A stretch of 31,333 nucleotides of DNA, from positions 1-31,333 of the forward strand of contig RFWS01000002.1 in the NCBI GenBank assembly GCA_009921985.1, written 5' to 3'. Made by a program: the position numbers and the translations under genes. The notes under the pieces are model-generated. The model did no database searches, was not told where the DNA came from, and saw nothing but the letters and a program-made list of their open reading frames with translations. The first letter of the stretch is position 1; every line of letters begins with the position of its first letter. Shown here piece after piece: positions 1-7,659 of this stretch. This DNA comes from a bacterium. Its GTDB lineage: Bacteria > Verrucomicrobiota > Verrucomicrobiia > Methylacidiphilales > Verrucolacustridaceae.

Positions 1-2568
1 CCCGGCCAAAGCCCCCATTCCATCCAAAGCCATCATCTGGATCTTGGCATCGGCATTCACCGCGGCGCCAACCAGTTCCTTGATCTTGAAATCACGGACC
101 GCACTGCCGCTCACCAACACCCGCCCTTCTCGAGCCTGGGTCGTCGGATTCAGTTTTTCCAGGCTGGTCTCACTAAAGCCGCGAATCGTGAGGTTGCGGA
201 GTTCCAGGGAATCCCCGGTCCGAATGACGGCGATATTTTGTCCCGGGCTGGTCGTGCCGGCCCCGGTGGGCATGGCCGATTCCAGCCTCACCTGCAGGGC
301 CTCACCATCGACGTCCTGCGGGGCGACTCGGTTAGCAAACGGAATTTCCTGGCCGTTCGGATCCGTGGTCATCGTCTCGGCTCCGATTTTGATTTTCCCG
401 CGCGCCTCCAAGGTCAGGACCGGATCGGTGGTCGCCCACGAGCCCACACCAGAAATACGGCTGGCCTGGAGATGAATATCCCCGGCGCTAAGAACCTGAA
501 TTTTGGAGCCGTTGGCATTCAAATCCAGCCCCCTCGCGGTAATACCTTCCGTTCCTGCGACGAGAGACCAGTTGCTGAAGCCGGCGAGAGCAACCTGCAG
601 GACATTCGGGCCGAGGTTCCCGGTTGTTTTTTCGTCATCCCAAACGGGAAAATTCCCCAGCGGAGACAGCAGAGCCCCAAAGGAGTCAACAAAACCGACC
701 GGTTTGTGGGTCACCGGGTCAATCGTCGCATCAAAAACCGGCAAATAATTGGCGTTAGCCGTGAGATAACGGTATCCAAGCGAACTACTGTCAAACACGG
801 GATCGAGCAGCCCCCCCCACTCCGTGAAGGCGGAGCCCAACTCCACGCGGCTGGCGTAATAGACCGACTCCGTCGGGGTTCCGACGGGGGCCAAGGAAAG
901 AGAGCCGGGACCCTGCGTGAATTTCCGGCCGGCATACAAATCCCAGGTCTGGTTGGCCCGAACGGTGATGCTGCCGCCGTCCGTGGTCAATGTGCGGTCC
1001 GTCCCGCCGACACTGGCATCCGCAAAGAAGCGGTCAGGCCCACCGGTGACACCGGGAGCCTTGGCCGTGAAATAGAAAAACGCGTCCAAAGCGGCGAGAT
1101 CCGGATTTTGCGGGAGAAAAAGCAACTGGCGCGTTTGATTGGCCGCCGTGATCGCCGCGGAATTATGGGCAAAGAGGGCGGACCCACTCAGGCTACCGAA
1201 GGCGGCCGTGACGGAACGGGAGGTCACAAGATTCATCCCCGAATCAAAGCCAAGAAAGTAATTTTTAGGATCGAAGGAAAAGGAGGCGGTGCTGACCCCG
1301 GAAGCCATCGCCAAGCCGGGAAAAGGAATACCTAAAAAAGTAACGGTTCCGGACGCAACAGCACTGCGGTCCAATAGGACCGTCCCGGCTCCCGCGGAAA
1401 AGCTCAAGGCCAGGGAAGATGGCGCTAGGGGCTGGGCAATCGGCGTGCTGCCCGCAATTTGGCCAGGATTAATGGGTGGGGGGATCATTTGCGCCGGAGG
1501 AGGTGCCACCGTCTGCGCGGGGGGAGGAGGAACGGCTGCCGTACCTCCCCCTGTTGTCGCCCCCGCCCCGGGCCCGGCCGCCGTATCCACATCCAGATTT
1601 TCTCCCGCCCTGCCGCCTCCGGGCCTAACCACATCCTCTTTTTTGTTCACGACCAACATCTCTTCCTGTTCCACCTTGGGAGCGCCAACCAAAACATCCC
1701 CATCCTTGGCTTTCACCGCTACGATCTCCACGTCGAGCTTCTCCAGTTTCCCCTCCTGCACAGCCTTTTGCTGGATCTCCACCGTTTTTTCAATTTTGGC
1801 GGCGGAAGGCAGTTCGTTCTTGAATTCCACGATTAACGGACTGGTGGTCACAACCTTCTTCACATCAACCTCAAAGACCTGAATTTTTGGAGTGGATGAC
1901 GAAGGCGGTGTCCCGCCGTCCTCCCCGCCTCCAGCCGCCGCGGCACCGGAGCCTCCCGGCCCAGCCGACTTCTTGTCCTCGGGGGAGCCCGTGGATGAGC
2001 CGGGTGTCTTGGAACCGGGATCGGTGGAAGTGCTTTTGGCCTCCCGGATGGCATCCGCCCCGACGGAAGCAGCCTGACCCGGACGGATCACGGTCGAGGA
2101 ACCGCCCACGGTCACCTTCAATCCACCTTGGCCCTCGAGCAAAACAAACATTGTATTTCCGCTGGCATCCCGGCTGGCCATGAAGGTGGTTCCGGAAACC
2201 GCCCCGGTGACGCCTCCGCAATCCACCGTCGCCCCGCCCTTGCCCGGAGGTGTGTGGATCAGGACGGTTCCCTGGTCGAGCTTCACCAGACGCTCCTTGG
2301 ATTGGAAAGAAAACTGGGTGTTGGCCCCCAACCGGGTGATGGAAGTGTCGGCAAAGGTCAACTCGGCCATGGAGGCCGCGGAAGTGCTCACCTTGGACTT
2401 CTCCTGAATCTTTTCATTCACTTTGGCCGGAGCCGTCCCAGTCCCAGAATCATGTTCCACAATATTTTTAATCGTGGTGATTTCGGCTTCCTTGAAATCC
2501 ACAGCTGCCCAACCGCTGGAAACAAGCGTAACCAAGAAGCCGGCCAAAAAGGATTTTCTAAAATTCAT
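1..2568 (-). CDS. Large exported FecR-domain protein (C-terminus beyond window)
   Basis: One uninterrupted reading frame runs from an ATG at 2568 to the left window edge (856 codons, no stop), so the C-terminus is missing. The first ~22 residues form a signal peptide (basic MNFRK, hydrophobic core, GWAA cleavage region). Residues ~25-170 match a FecR domain: 'KVSTSAASMAELTFADTS', 'TRLGANTQF', 'LDQGTVLIHTP' and 'GAVSGTTFMAS' are typical of the family. A Gly/Ser/Pro-rich linker, a region rich in Lys/Glu/Val and a second Pro-rich linker follow. The distal ~450 residues look like a beta-rich extracytoplasmic region ('LEARGKIKIGAE', 'LELRNLTIRGFS'). Classical FecR is an anti-sigma protein with a membrane helix; here the domain is directly secreted, so I infer a surface or periplasmic structural role, not sigma regulation. 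No strong Shine-Dalgarno sequence precedes the start. The unseen C-terminus could carry an anchoring or autotransporter domain. Confidence 0.85.
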   Translation of the reverse strand, partial: MNFRKSFLAGFLVTLVSSGWAAVDFKEAEITTIKNIVEHDSGTGTAPAKVNEKIQEKSKVSTSAASMAELTFADTSITRLGANTQFSFQSKERLVKLDQGTVLIHTPPGKGGATVDCGGVTGAVSGTTFMASRDASGNTMFVLLEGQGGLKVTVGGSSTVIRPGQAASVGADAIREAKSTSTDPGSKTPGSSTGSPEDKKSAGPGGSGAAAAGGGEDGGTPPSSSTPKIQVFEVDVKKVVTTSPLIVEFKNELPSAAKIEKTVEIQQKAVQEGKLEKLDVEIVAVKAKDGDVLVGAPKVEQEEMLVVNKKEDVVRPGGGRAGENLDVDTAAGPGAGATTGGGTAAVPPPPAQTVAPPPAQMIPPPINPGQIAGSTPIAQPLAPSSLALSFSAGAGTVLLDRSAVASGTVTFLGIPFPGLAMASGVSTASFSFDPKNYFLGFDSGMNLVTSRSVTAAFGSLSGSALFAHNSAAITAANQTRQLLFLPQNPDLAALDAFFYFTAKAPGVTGGPDRFFADASVGGTDRTLTTDGGSITVRANQTWDLYAGRKFTQGPGSLSLAPVGTPTESVYYASRVELGSAFTEWGGLLDPVFDSSSLGYRYLTANANYLPVFDATIDPVTHKPVGFVDSFGALLSPLGNFPVWDDEKTTGNLGPNVLQVALAGFSNWSLVAGTEGITARGLDLNANGSKIQVLSAGDIHLQASRISGVGSWATTDPVLTLEARGKIKIGAETMTTDPNGQEIPFANRVAPQDVDGEALQVRLESAMPTGAGTTSPGQNIAVIRTGDSLELRNLTIRGFSETSLEKLNPTTQAREGRVLVSGSAVRDFKIKELVGAAVNADAKIQMMALDGMGALAG

Positions 2569-2649
2569 ACGACCATGCTTTCGACCGCTCCCTGGGAGAG
2601 GAGGTTCAAAGAATGTTGGGCTAAACCCTAAGTTGCTCAACGAAGTATA

Positions 2650-2677
2650 AATATACTACAAAGCACTAAAAATCAAA
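2650..2677 (-). promoter_or_regulatory. Possible sigma70-type promoter of the FecR-domain gene
   Basis: On the minus strand TTTGAT (2672-2677) and TATATT (2650-2655) are separated by 16 bases, in an AT-rich stretch unlike the surrounding GC-rich DNA. It lies about 80 bases upstream of the ATG at 2568. The match to consensus is partial, so this is a candidate only. An overlapping alternative -10 element, TATACT, lies a few bases downstream. Confidence 0.4.
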
Positions 2678-2732
2678 GGTTTTGAACAAGTTTCGCATGT
2701 TTCAAAACTAATTGTTCATAATTTATGTCAGG

Positions 2733-2750
2733 AACACAACATGTTGTGTT
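2733..2750. promoter_or_regulatory. Perfect 18-bp palindrome, likely operator
   Basis: AACACAACATGTTGTGTT reads identically on both strands, with no mismatch and no spacer. It lies 165 bases upstream of the FecR-domain gene and about 56 bases upstream of its candidate -35 element, which would suit an activator or looping repressor. Its half-site TTGTGTT recurs in the two direct repeats before the outer-membrane gene at 4271. The WYL regulator gene lies between these sites and is the natural candidate to bind them; that link is inference. Confidence 0.55.
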
Positions 2751-2836
2751 AGCTTAAAAAATCATTCAAGAAGCCTGAGGACTATACTTTCTCATGGGCG
2801 GAGCCCGAATCGGTCGGGGTCGCCCATTCCGAGCCT

Positions 2837-2989
2837 TCAATCTTCCACGGCCCGCACAACCTGCCACCAGAACCCGGCCGCCACGGCAGCAAGAATGGCC
2901 AGCTCGGGAAGATACCAGGAGACGCCCAAGCTCAGACCCGTACAACCGGCCGCTGCCAAGGCCGCCAGGAGTGCGCCAGGGCTACGCAT
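2837..2989 (-). CDS. Small membrane protein (50 aa), function unknown
   Basis: The ATG at 2989 lies inside the end of the upstream zinc-ribbon gene (8-base overlap), which suggests translational coupling. The 50-residue product has two hydrophobic segments (about residues 5-23 and 27-43) separated by a short turn, and ends in a charged tail, VRAVED. 'LAAAGC' in the first segment faintly resembles a lipobox, but the -3 residue is a poor fit and the second helix favours an integral membrane protein. I recognise no family. The support is the coupling and the coherent two-helix pattern; it could still be a chance frame. Confidence 0.45.
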   Translation of the reverse strand: MRSPGALLAALAAAGCTGLSLGVSWYLPELAILAAVAAGFWWQVVRAVED

Positions 2990-3173
2990 GGCCCGTGACT
3001 GGCCGCCAAGCCAGCTCCAATTCCATCCGTTCCCGCAACAAGGCCAGGGCGTCCCAACCCCGGGCCGCCACGCCGGTCGACTCGCCGCAGTGGGCACAAC
3101 ACTTCCGCGCGGCCTCCCAGTCCGCCCGGTTGGTATCCTCCCCGCAACTCCGACAATGAACGATTGTTTCCAT
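2982..3173 (-). CDS. Small zinc-ribbon protein (63 aa)
   Basis: The ATG at 3173 is preceded by a strong Shine-Dalgarno sequence (AAAGGAGG on the minus strand, 3179-3186, 5-base spacing), which fixes the start. The product has two Cys pairs, C7-x2-C10 and C26-x2-C29 ('CRSCG' and 'CAHCG'), a classical rubredoxin-like zinc ribbon, then a helical C-terminus (LALLRERMELELAW). Such micro-proteins usually bind zinc and act as protein or nucleic-acid adaptors; the partner is unknown. It overlaps the small membrane-protein gene downstream by 8 bases and is divergent from, and packed against, the 5' end of the WYL regulator. Its promoter must lie within or beside that coding region. Confidence 0.65.
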   Translation of the reverse strand: METIVHCRSCGEDTNRADWEAARKCCAHCGESTGVAARGWDALALLRERMELELAWRPVTGHA

Positions 3174-3185
3174 ACATTCCTCCTT

Positions 3186-4181
3186 TTGACTTGCAGTCTG
3201 ATTATCCCCGGCGGACACAGTCGTCCCCCCTTGGAGCGGATGCAGCGCCTGCACGACCTTCTGATGAATGATCGGCCGGTCAACTGCCAGCAGCTGGGCC
3301 GGGAGTTCGAGGTCTCCTACAAAACAATCCAGCGGGACCTCGACTTCATGCGCGACCGGTTAAACCTGCCGATCGAGTACGACGCCACGAAATACACTTT
3401 TCGCTATACCGAGCCGGTGGAGGCGTTTCCGCTCCTGCAAGTCAGCGAGGGGGAGATTCTCGCCCTTTTCGTCGCCCAGAAAGTGCTGGCCCAGTACCGC
3501 GGGACCCCGTTTGAAAAAACGTTGGCCAGCGCCTTCCAAAAATTGACGGGCGCCCTCAAGGAAGAGGTGAGTTTCAACCTGGGGGAATGGGGTGCGGACT
3601 ATTCCTTTCGCGTGACAGGGGCCTCGGCCGCCGATGTGGAGACCTTTCGGTTGCTGGCCAAGGCCATTGTCCAGCGTCAGGAGGCCTCTTTTTCCTACCG
3701 TTCCCTGCGGGCTGCTGCCCCTGAGACACGGACTGTCCACCCCTACCATTTGGCCAATGTGGACAATGCCTGGTACCTGCTGGCGCACGACCCGCAGCGG
3801 GGCCAGCTCCGCACCTTCGCGTTGGCCCGCATCCGGACTCCCAAGGCCACCGGCAGGACCTTTGATCGGCCGCGGAACTTTTCGGCGGAGAAGGAGCTCA
3901 AGTCAGGCTTCGGAGTGTTCGGGGGATCGGGCAAGCACGCCGTGAAGATTCGTTTCGACGCGTTTGCCGCCCGTTTGGTGCGCGAGCGGGACTGGCACCC
4001 CAGCCAGAAAATCCGGGAACTGCGCGGAGGAGAAATTGAACTGGAGATGACCCTTGGCGCTCTGGAAGAAATCGAGCGCTGGATTTTAAGCTGGGGGGAG
4101 CACGCCAAGGTACTGGCGCCAAAAATTCTTGCGGCATCGGTGCGCCAGCGCATTCACCGGAATCTCAAGCAGTACCGATAA
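3186..4181 (+). CDS. WYL-domain transcriptional regulator (YafY/DeoR-type HTH)
   Basis: This is a DNA-binding regulator with an N-terminal winged helix-turn-helix ('RMQRLHDLLMNDRPVNCQQLGREFEVSYKTIQRDLDFMRDRLNL' region) and a C-terminal WYL effector domain ('SFSYRSL', 'HPYHLANVDNAWYLLAHD', 'RTFALARI') that normally senses a ligand or nucleic acid. About 330 aa is the usual family length. The start is uncertain. Relatives begin just before 'RPPLERM', so I chose the in-frame TTG at 3186; an ATG at 3156 would add a hydrophobic stretch and overlap the divergent gene, and an ATG at 3240 would cut conserved residues. No plus-strand Shine-Dalgarno sequence is evident. It sits between two envelope genes whose upstream regions carry TTGTGTT motifs, making it the likely local regulator (inference). 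Confidence 0.85.
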   Translation: MTCSLIIPGGHSRPPLERMQRLHDLLMNDRPVNCQQLGREFEVSYKTIQRDLDFMRDRLNLPIEYDATKYTFRYTEPVEAFPLLQVSEGEILALFVAQKVLAQYRGTPFEKTLASAFQKLTGALKEEVSFNLGEWGADYSFRVTGASAADVETFRLLAKAIVQRQEASFSYRSLRAAAPETRTVHPYHLANVDNAWYLLAHDPQRGQLRTFALARIRTPKATGRTFDRPRNFSAEKELKSGFGVFGGSGKHAVKIRFDAFAARLVRERDWHPSQKIRELRGGEIELEMTLGALEEIERWILSWGEHAKVLAPKILAASVRQRIHRNLKQYR

Positions 4182-4195
4182 TTTTTACCAAAAAA

Positions 4196-4241
4196 TCTAT
4201 ATATTGTGTTGCCTAGTTATATTTATCTATACATTGTGTTG
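4196..4241. promoter_or_regulatory. Tandem direct repeats with TTGTGTT core before the outer-membrane gene
   Basis: TCTATATATTGTGTTG (4196-4211) and TCTATACATTGTGTTG (4226-4241) differ at one of 16 positions and begin exactly 30 bases apart, about three helical turns. They lie between the WYL regulator stop and the GTG at 4271. The shared core TTGTGTT is also the half-site of the palindrome at 2733-2750. This looks like a two-site operator. The promoter itself is not clear; AT-rich hexamers within the repeats could supply a -10 element. Confidence 0.5.
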
Positions 4242-4270
4242 GAACCTCCATTCCCTATTGAATCGATTCG

Positions 4271-6148
4271 GTGGAAAAGAGTTTTCAGCTCAATTCTCGA
4301 AGGTGGCTTTTGCCCCTGTGCCTTTGGCTTTTGGTCAGTGGCCCTTGGCAGGCCAAAGCCCAAAGTCCATTGCCCGGGGCGGTCGGCCAGCAGGCCGTGA
4401 CCGATGCCGCTGCCCAACAGGAGCGGGAACGACAACGGCAAAAGGTCGTGCAGCCAAGGCCCGGGGAAGAAGGGATCCAGGCCAGCGAGGTTTCCGAGGA
4501 TTTGGGATCCCTCCAGATCATGCGGGAGAGACCCGAGTTGCCCTTTTTCCGTCTGCGGGCGGATCAGAGCTACAACTGGCTCTCCAACGCCAACTACGCA
4601 AAAAACTCACAAAATGTCGTGGCCGCTTGGCAGACCATATCCTCCCTGGAGGCCGCCTGGGCCCCAACCTTCTCCACCATGCCCGGCTACGAGAATTTTT
4701 TCCCGGAGGCCGGGGTGCGTGCGTCCTTTTTCAACTACTTTCAGCAGGAGGAGCCGAGCCAAAAAAACAATGCCTTCGGCGATTATGATCTGGGTTTGGT
4801 GCAGGATTTTGTTCTGGTGAACCTGTTCCTCCGCGGAACAAAACAGGTGACGGACGAATTGAGCGTGGGGTTGTCCTTTGACTACAACGGCTATTTTTAC
4901 CTGAACAGCCCGGACGAGCGGGCCGCCGCCGGCCAATCCGGGGAAACCAACTTTCTCAACGAGTTTTCCCTGGCCTATACGTCCAACTACTTCCATGCAT
5001 TCACCGAAAAACACGCGGTGGCGGTCAACTGGCGGGCTTCCTATGTTTTTGCCAATTCGCCGGGAACAACCACCCCGGATGCCGCTCCTTATACCTACAG
5101 CCCCAGTTATCTAACCCGGACCGATAACAGCCTGACCGGAAGTTATTTCATGAATTTGTCCGAGCAACTCAGTTTGTCCGCTTTTGCCGCGTATCGCCTG
5201 GCGTACTACACAGACGCTGCCAATGCCCCTTTGTCACCGGATTTCAATGATCAAGGAGAGCGGACGGACACGGGATTGGGCACCAACGGATTTTACCGCC
5301 GCTTGGACCAGCAATATACCCTGGGGGTGGCGTTGAATTTCCAACTCTCCCCCGAACTCTCCACTGGGCTGAATTTCAATTATTCCAAAAGCGACAGCAC
5401 CAGCCGGATCGCCGAAACCGGGGATTTCACCAACCTGACCGCGGGAGCGAACTGGTCCATGACCTACAAATTCGCGGAGAAGGAATTCGTCGTCGCCACA
5501 CCTTCGGACTGCATCGGACCTTATGTGCGGACTGATTTGGGATTCGCCTTTCCCAACAACCTTGCCAGTTCCCAGAGCCTATCCGGGTCCATCCTGCCCG
5601 GGATCACGGGCTCCCTGTCCAATCCCTCGATTTCCATCAATCCAGGACTCCGATTCGATGTGGCGCCAGGCTACAACTTCAACGACTGGCTGGGCGCGGA
5701 GTTTTCTGCGGGCATCCTTTACAATGGTCTCGATCACCTCAATGGCAGCGGAACCGTCACCATGGACGGAAGCTCGACACCCCTGAACGTGGGGGATGGG
5801 GGCGTCTCCCTCACCGGACACTACCTGCAGGTACCGGCTTTGGCTTCGGCTGTTTTTCGTTGGCCCGGGCAGGGTCGGTGGAAACCCTATCTTTCCACGG
5901 GATTCGGCTTTGCCTACAGCCGGCTACAGATCAACCAGGTGGGCGCTGTGCAAACTTCCGACCAAACGGCCCAGGATTTTTGTCCCGCTTTTCAGGTCGG
6001 ATCGGGATTCCTTTGGCAGATTTCTGACACGGTCGACTTTGACCTGATGTACAAGTTGCTCGGGCTGATCAACCCGAATTATTCGTCTTTTCAACCGGGA
6101 GTGGCTCTTTCCAACTCTTTTCAATTCGGCATTAATATTCGTTTGTGA
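4271..6148 (+). CDS. Outer-membrane beta-barrel protein
   Basis: The 625-residue product has a signal peptide: basic 'RR', a Leu-rich core, and cleavage probably after AKA at about residue 30. A short Gln/Glu/Arg-rich stretch follows, then a long succession of amphipathic strands rich in Tyr, Asn, Phe and Ser ('LGLVQDFVLVNLFLRG', 'LSVGLSFDYNGYFYLNS', 'QYTLGVALNFQLSPELS'). The chain ends in a beta-strand (NSFQFGINIRL), as expected for a barrel, although the last residue is Leu, not Phe. The later half ('GPYVRTDLGFAF', 'LSTGFGFAYSRLQ') resembles OmpW/OmpX-like surface barrels. GTG at 4271 is the start that gives an intact signal peptide. No good Shine-Dalgarno sequence is visible. Transport, adhesion or a structural role cannot be decided. 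The shared motif with the FecR gene suggests co-regulation. Confidence 0.8.
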   Translation: MEKSFQLNSRRWLLPLCLWLLVSGPWQAKAQSPLPGAVGQQAVTDAAAQQERERQRQKVVQPRPGEEGIQASEVSEDLGSLQIMRERPELPFFRLRADQSYNWLSNANYAKNSQNVVAAWQTISSLEAAWAPTFSTMPGYENFFPEAGVRASFFNYFQQEEPSQKNNAFGDYDLGLVQDFVLVNLFLRGTKQVTDELSVGLSFDYNGYFYLNSPDERAAAGQSGETNFLNEFSLAYTSNYFHAFTEKHAVAVNWRASYVFANSPGTTTPDAAPYTYSPSYLTRTDNSLTGSYFMNLSEQLSLSAFAAYRLAYYTDAANAPLSPDFNDQGERTDTGLGTNGFYRRLDQQYTLGVALNFQLSPELSTGLNFNYSKSDSTSRIAETGDFTNLTAGANWSMTYKFAEKEFVVATPSDCIGPYVRTDLGFAFPNNLASSQSLSGSILPGITGSLSNPSISINPGLRFDVAPGYNFNDWLGAEFSAGILYNGLDHLNGSGTVTMDGSSTPLNVGDGGVSLTGHYLQVPALASAVFRWPGQGRWKPYLSTGFGFAYSRLQINQVGAVQTSDQTAQDFCPAFQVGSGFLWQISDTVDFDLMYKLLGLINPNYSSFQPGVALSNSFQFGINIRL

Positions 6149-6157
6149 TTCTGGCAG

Positions 6158-6181
6158 GGGCGCGCAACTGGCTGCGCGCCC
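6158..6181 (+). terminator. GC-rich hairpin after the outer-membrane gene
   Basis: GGGCGCGCA (6158-6166) pairs perfectly with TGCGCGCCC (6173-6181) around a 6-base loop, starting 9 bases after the stop codon. A weak AT-rich tail (GGAAATTTT) follows, so it is a plausible intrinsic terminator, though without a clean T-run. Confidence 0.55.
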
Positions 6182-6221
6182 GACGGAAATTTTGGATTTT
6201 GAGGCTTCCCGGCTTTCCATC

Positions 6222-6246
6222 GGGAGAGCGGCAGGGCCGCTCTCCC
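6222..6246. other. Second perfect hairpin in the 6149-6416 gap
   Basis: GGGAGAGCGG (6222-6231) pairs with CCGCTCTCCC (6237-6246) around a 5-base loop. It lies 40 bases beyond the first hairpin. There is no T-run on either side. It may be a back-up terminator, an mRNA-stabilising stem or part of a small RNA. Confidence 0.45.
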
Positions 6247-6341
6247 CCATCGAATCATCGGCGCCGCAACCCTTCAGCCTGGCAGAGCGGCTGGACTCCA
6301 TCCGCCAACGGATGCCACCCTCATGCCCAAATCATGTCCTC

Positions 6342-6362
6342 GGCTGAGGAGGATCCTCAGCC
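6342..6362. other. Third hairpin in the 6149-6416 gap
   Basis: GGCTGAGGA (6342-6350) pairs with TCCTCAGCC (6354-6362), leaving a tight 3-base loop (or 5 bases with 8 pairs). It lies 55 bases before the GTG of the glycosyltransferase and could affect its expression. I found no convincing gene in this 268-base gap. Confidence 0.35.
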
Positions 6363-6416
6363 CTGCCAGCTCGTCCGCCTTCTCTTCACCCTCGTCTTCA
6401 TCTTTAATCTACTCCT

Positions 6417-7574
6417 GTGTCTTCTTCCTCCCTGACCGCCCGTGTCCTCATGCTGAACTCGCACCTGCGGGGTGGCGGGACGGACATCCAATGCCTCGCC
6501 TTGGCCAAAGGTCTGGCGCATCAGGGCTGGGAGGTGGAGATGGCCGGACCTCAGTCCGCGCCTTTATCCGCGGGAGTGCCTTCCCTCCAGATTCTTCCAA
6601 AATTCCGTCCGCTCCAGATTTTCGCCTTAGCCGCCCTGCTGCGACGTTCCCGTGCCCGAATCGTCCACGCCCATCATGGGGATGATTACTGGACCGCCCT
6701 GCTGGCTTCCCGGTTGGCCCAACCCCGCCCACTCGTGGTTTTCAGCCGGCATCTGGCCAAAAGTCCCCGCTCTTTCTTCAGCCGCCAACGGCTGTTTGCC
6801 GAAGCGGATGCGGTCATCGCCGTTTCGTCGTTCGTCGCACAGGTGCTGCGGGAAGGCCATCGGGATCCCGCCTCCCCGGTGGCGGAACGGCACCATCGCC
6901 CCCCTTGCCGGATCGACTCCCGCAAACTTCACGTCATCCACACCGGGATCGACACAAAAACTTTTTTTCCGCGAGAACGTGCCTTCACGGATGCCGCCCG
7001 ACGCAAGCTGGGGGTCGGGTTGGGCGAGACGGTCTTTGGCGTGGTGGGAGGATTTGACCTGCCCGTGGGGAAAGGTCAGCGTGTTTTTATCCGGGCCGCC
7101 CGCGAAGTCGTGCGCCACCTGCCCAAATCCAAATTTCTTTTGGCCGGCACCGGCACGATGGCCTCCACGCTGGAGGAGGATATCCGACATCACGGGCTGC
7201 AGGGGCGGGTGCTCCTGATCGGTCAACAACCCGATCCTTTGGCCCTGCATCACGCCCTCGACATCCTCGTCCATCCCCAAATCGCCACCGAGGCTTTTCC
7301 TTCCGTGGTGCTGGAGGCCCACGCCTGCGGCCGTCCGGTCATCGCTTCGCGGTTGGACGGAATTCCGGAGGCCTGGGGGATCGGTGGACTGGGCCACCTT
7401 GTGCCGGCGGGCGACACCGCCGAGCTGGCGGCCACCATGCTGGGCCAGGCCGAGCACCCCGCCCCGTCCGAACCGGAGCGGTCCGCCGCCCACGCCCGCG
7501 TGGAAGCCCAGGCCTCGCTGCCCGTCCAGGCCCGGAAAGTTGCGGATCTGTATCGCCGCCTCATGGCCCGGTAG
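6417..7574 (+). CDS. Glycosyltransferase family 4 (GT-B fold)
   Basis: This 385-aa enzyme probably transfers a sugar from a nucleotide donor to an envelope glycan or lipid acceptor; the substrates are unknown. The N-terminal acceptor half opens with 'ARVLMLNSHLRGGGTDIQCLALAKGL', the usual GT4 beginning, and contains 'IVHAHHGDDYWTALLA'. The C-terminal donor half has 'VIHTGIDTKTFFP', 'FLLAGTGTMASTLEEDI', 'LIGQQPDPLALHHALDILVHPQ' and the E-x7-E region 'TEAFPSVVLEAHACGRPVIAS'. A short His/Pro/Arg-rich insert lies between the halves (around 'HRDPASPVAERHHRPPC'). The start is GTG 6417; ATG 6450 is also possible but would remove the first beta-strand. Neither has a clear Shine-Dalgarno sequence. Confidence 0.88.
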   Translation: MSSSSLTARVLMLNSHLRGGGTDIQCLALAKGLAHQGWEVEMAGPQSAPLSAGVPSLQILPKFRPLQIFALAALLRRSRARIVHAHHGDDYWTALLASRLAQPRPLVVFSRHLAKSPRSFFSRQRLFAEADAVIAVSSFVAQVLREGHRDPASPVAERHHRPPCRIDSRKLHVIHTGIDTKTFFPRERAFTDAARRKLGVGLGETVFGVVGGFDLPVGKGQRVFIRAAREVVRHLPKSKFLLAGTGTMASTLEEDIRHHGLQGRVLLIGQQPDPLALHHALDILVHPQIATEAFPSVVLEAHACGRPVIASRLDGIPEAWGIGGLGHLVPAGDTAELAATMLGQAEHPAPSEPERSAAHARVEAQASLPVQARKVADLYRRLMAR

Positions 7575-7595
7575 GGCCGATCCTCTCGATCGGCC
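7575..7595. other. Hairpin directly after the glycosyltransferase stop
   Basis: GGCCGAT (7575-7581) pairs with ATCGGCC (7589-7595) around a 7-base loop, immediately after the TAG. No T-run follows, so it may be an intercistronic stem or a weak or Rho-assisted terminator before cysK. Confidence 0.35.
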
Positions 7596-7659
7596 GAGGA
7601 GAATCTTCGACCCCGCCGAAGCTTGAGCCCAGGCTGTTTTTCCCTCATGCTTTCGGCTT

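Noticed and set aside
238..1335. Long plus-strand frame (365 codons) opposite the FecR-domain gene
   Set aside because: Its translation is Arg/Gly-rich with no domain pattern or signal, and it lies opposite a continuous 856-codon frame that has a signal peptide and FecR motifs. It is the antisense shadow of a GC-rich gene.
2712..3155. N-terminal extension of the WYL regulator frame from 2712
   Set aside because: The ~148 extra residues are low-complexity and Arg/Pro/Ser-rich, and they run antisense through the two small minus-strand genes. Family members start near RPPLERM.
6145..6435. Possible 96-aa gene in the gap after the outer-membrane gene (GTGA overlap, hydrophobic end)
   Set aside because: It spans three strong hairpins, has no motif and overlaps the glycosyltransferase start. 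Most of it has the composition of a chance frame.
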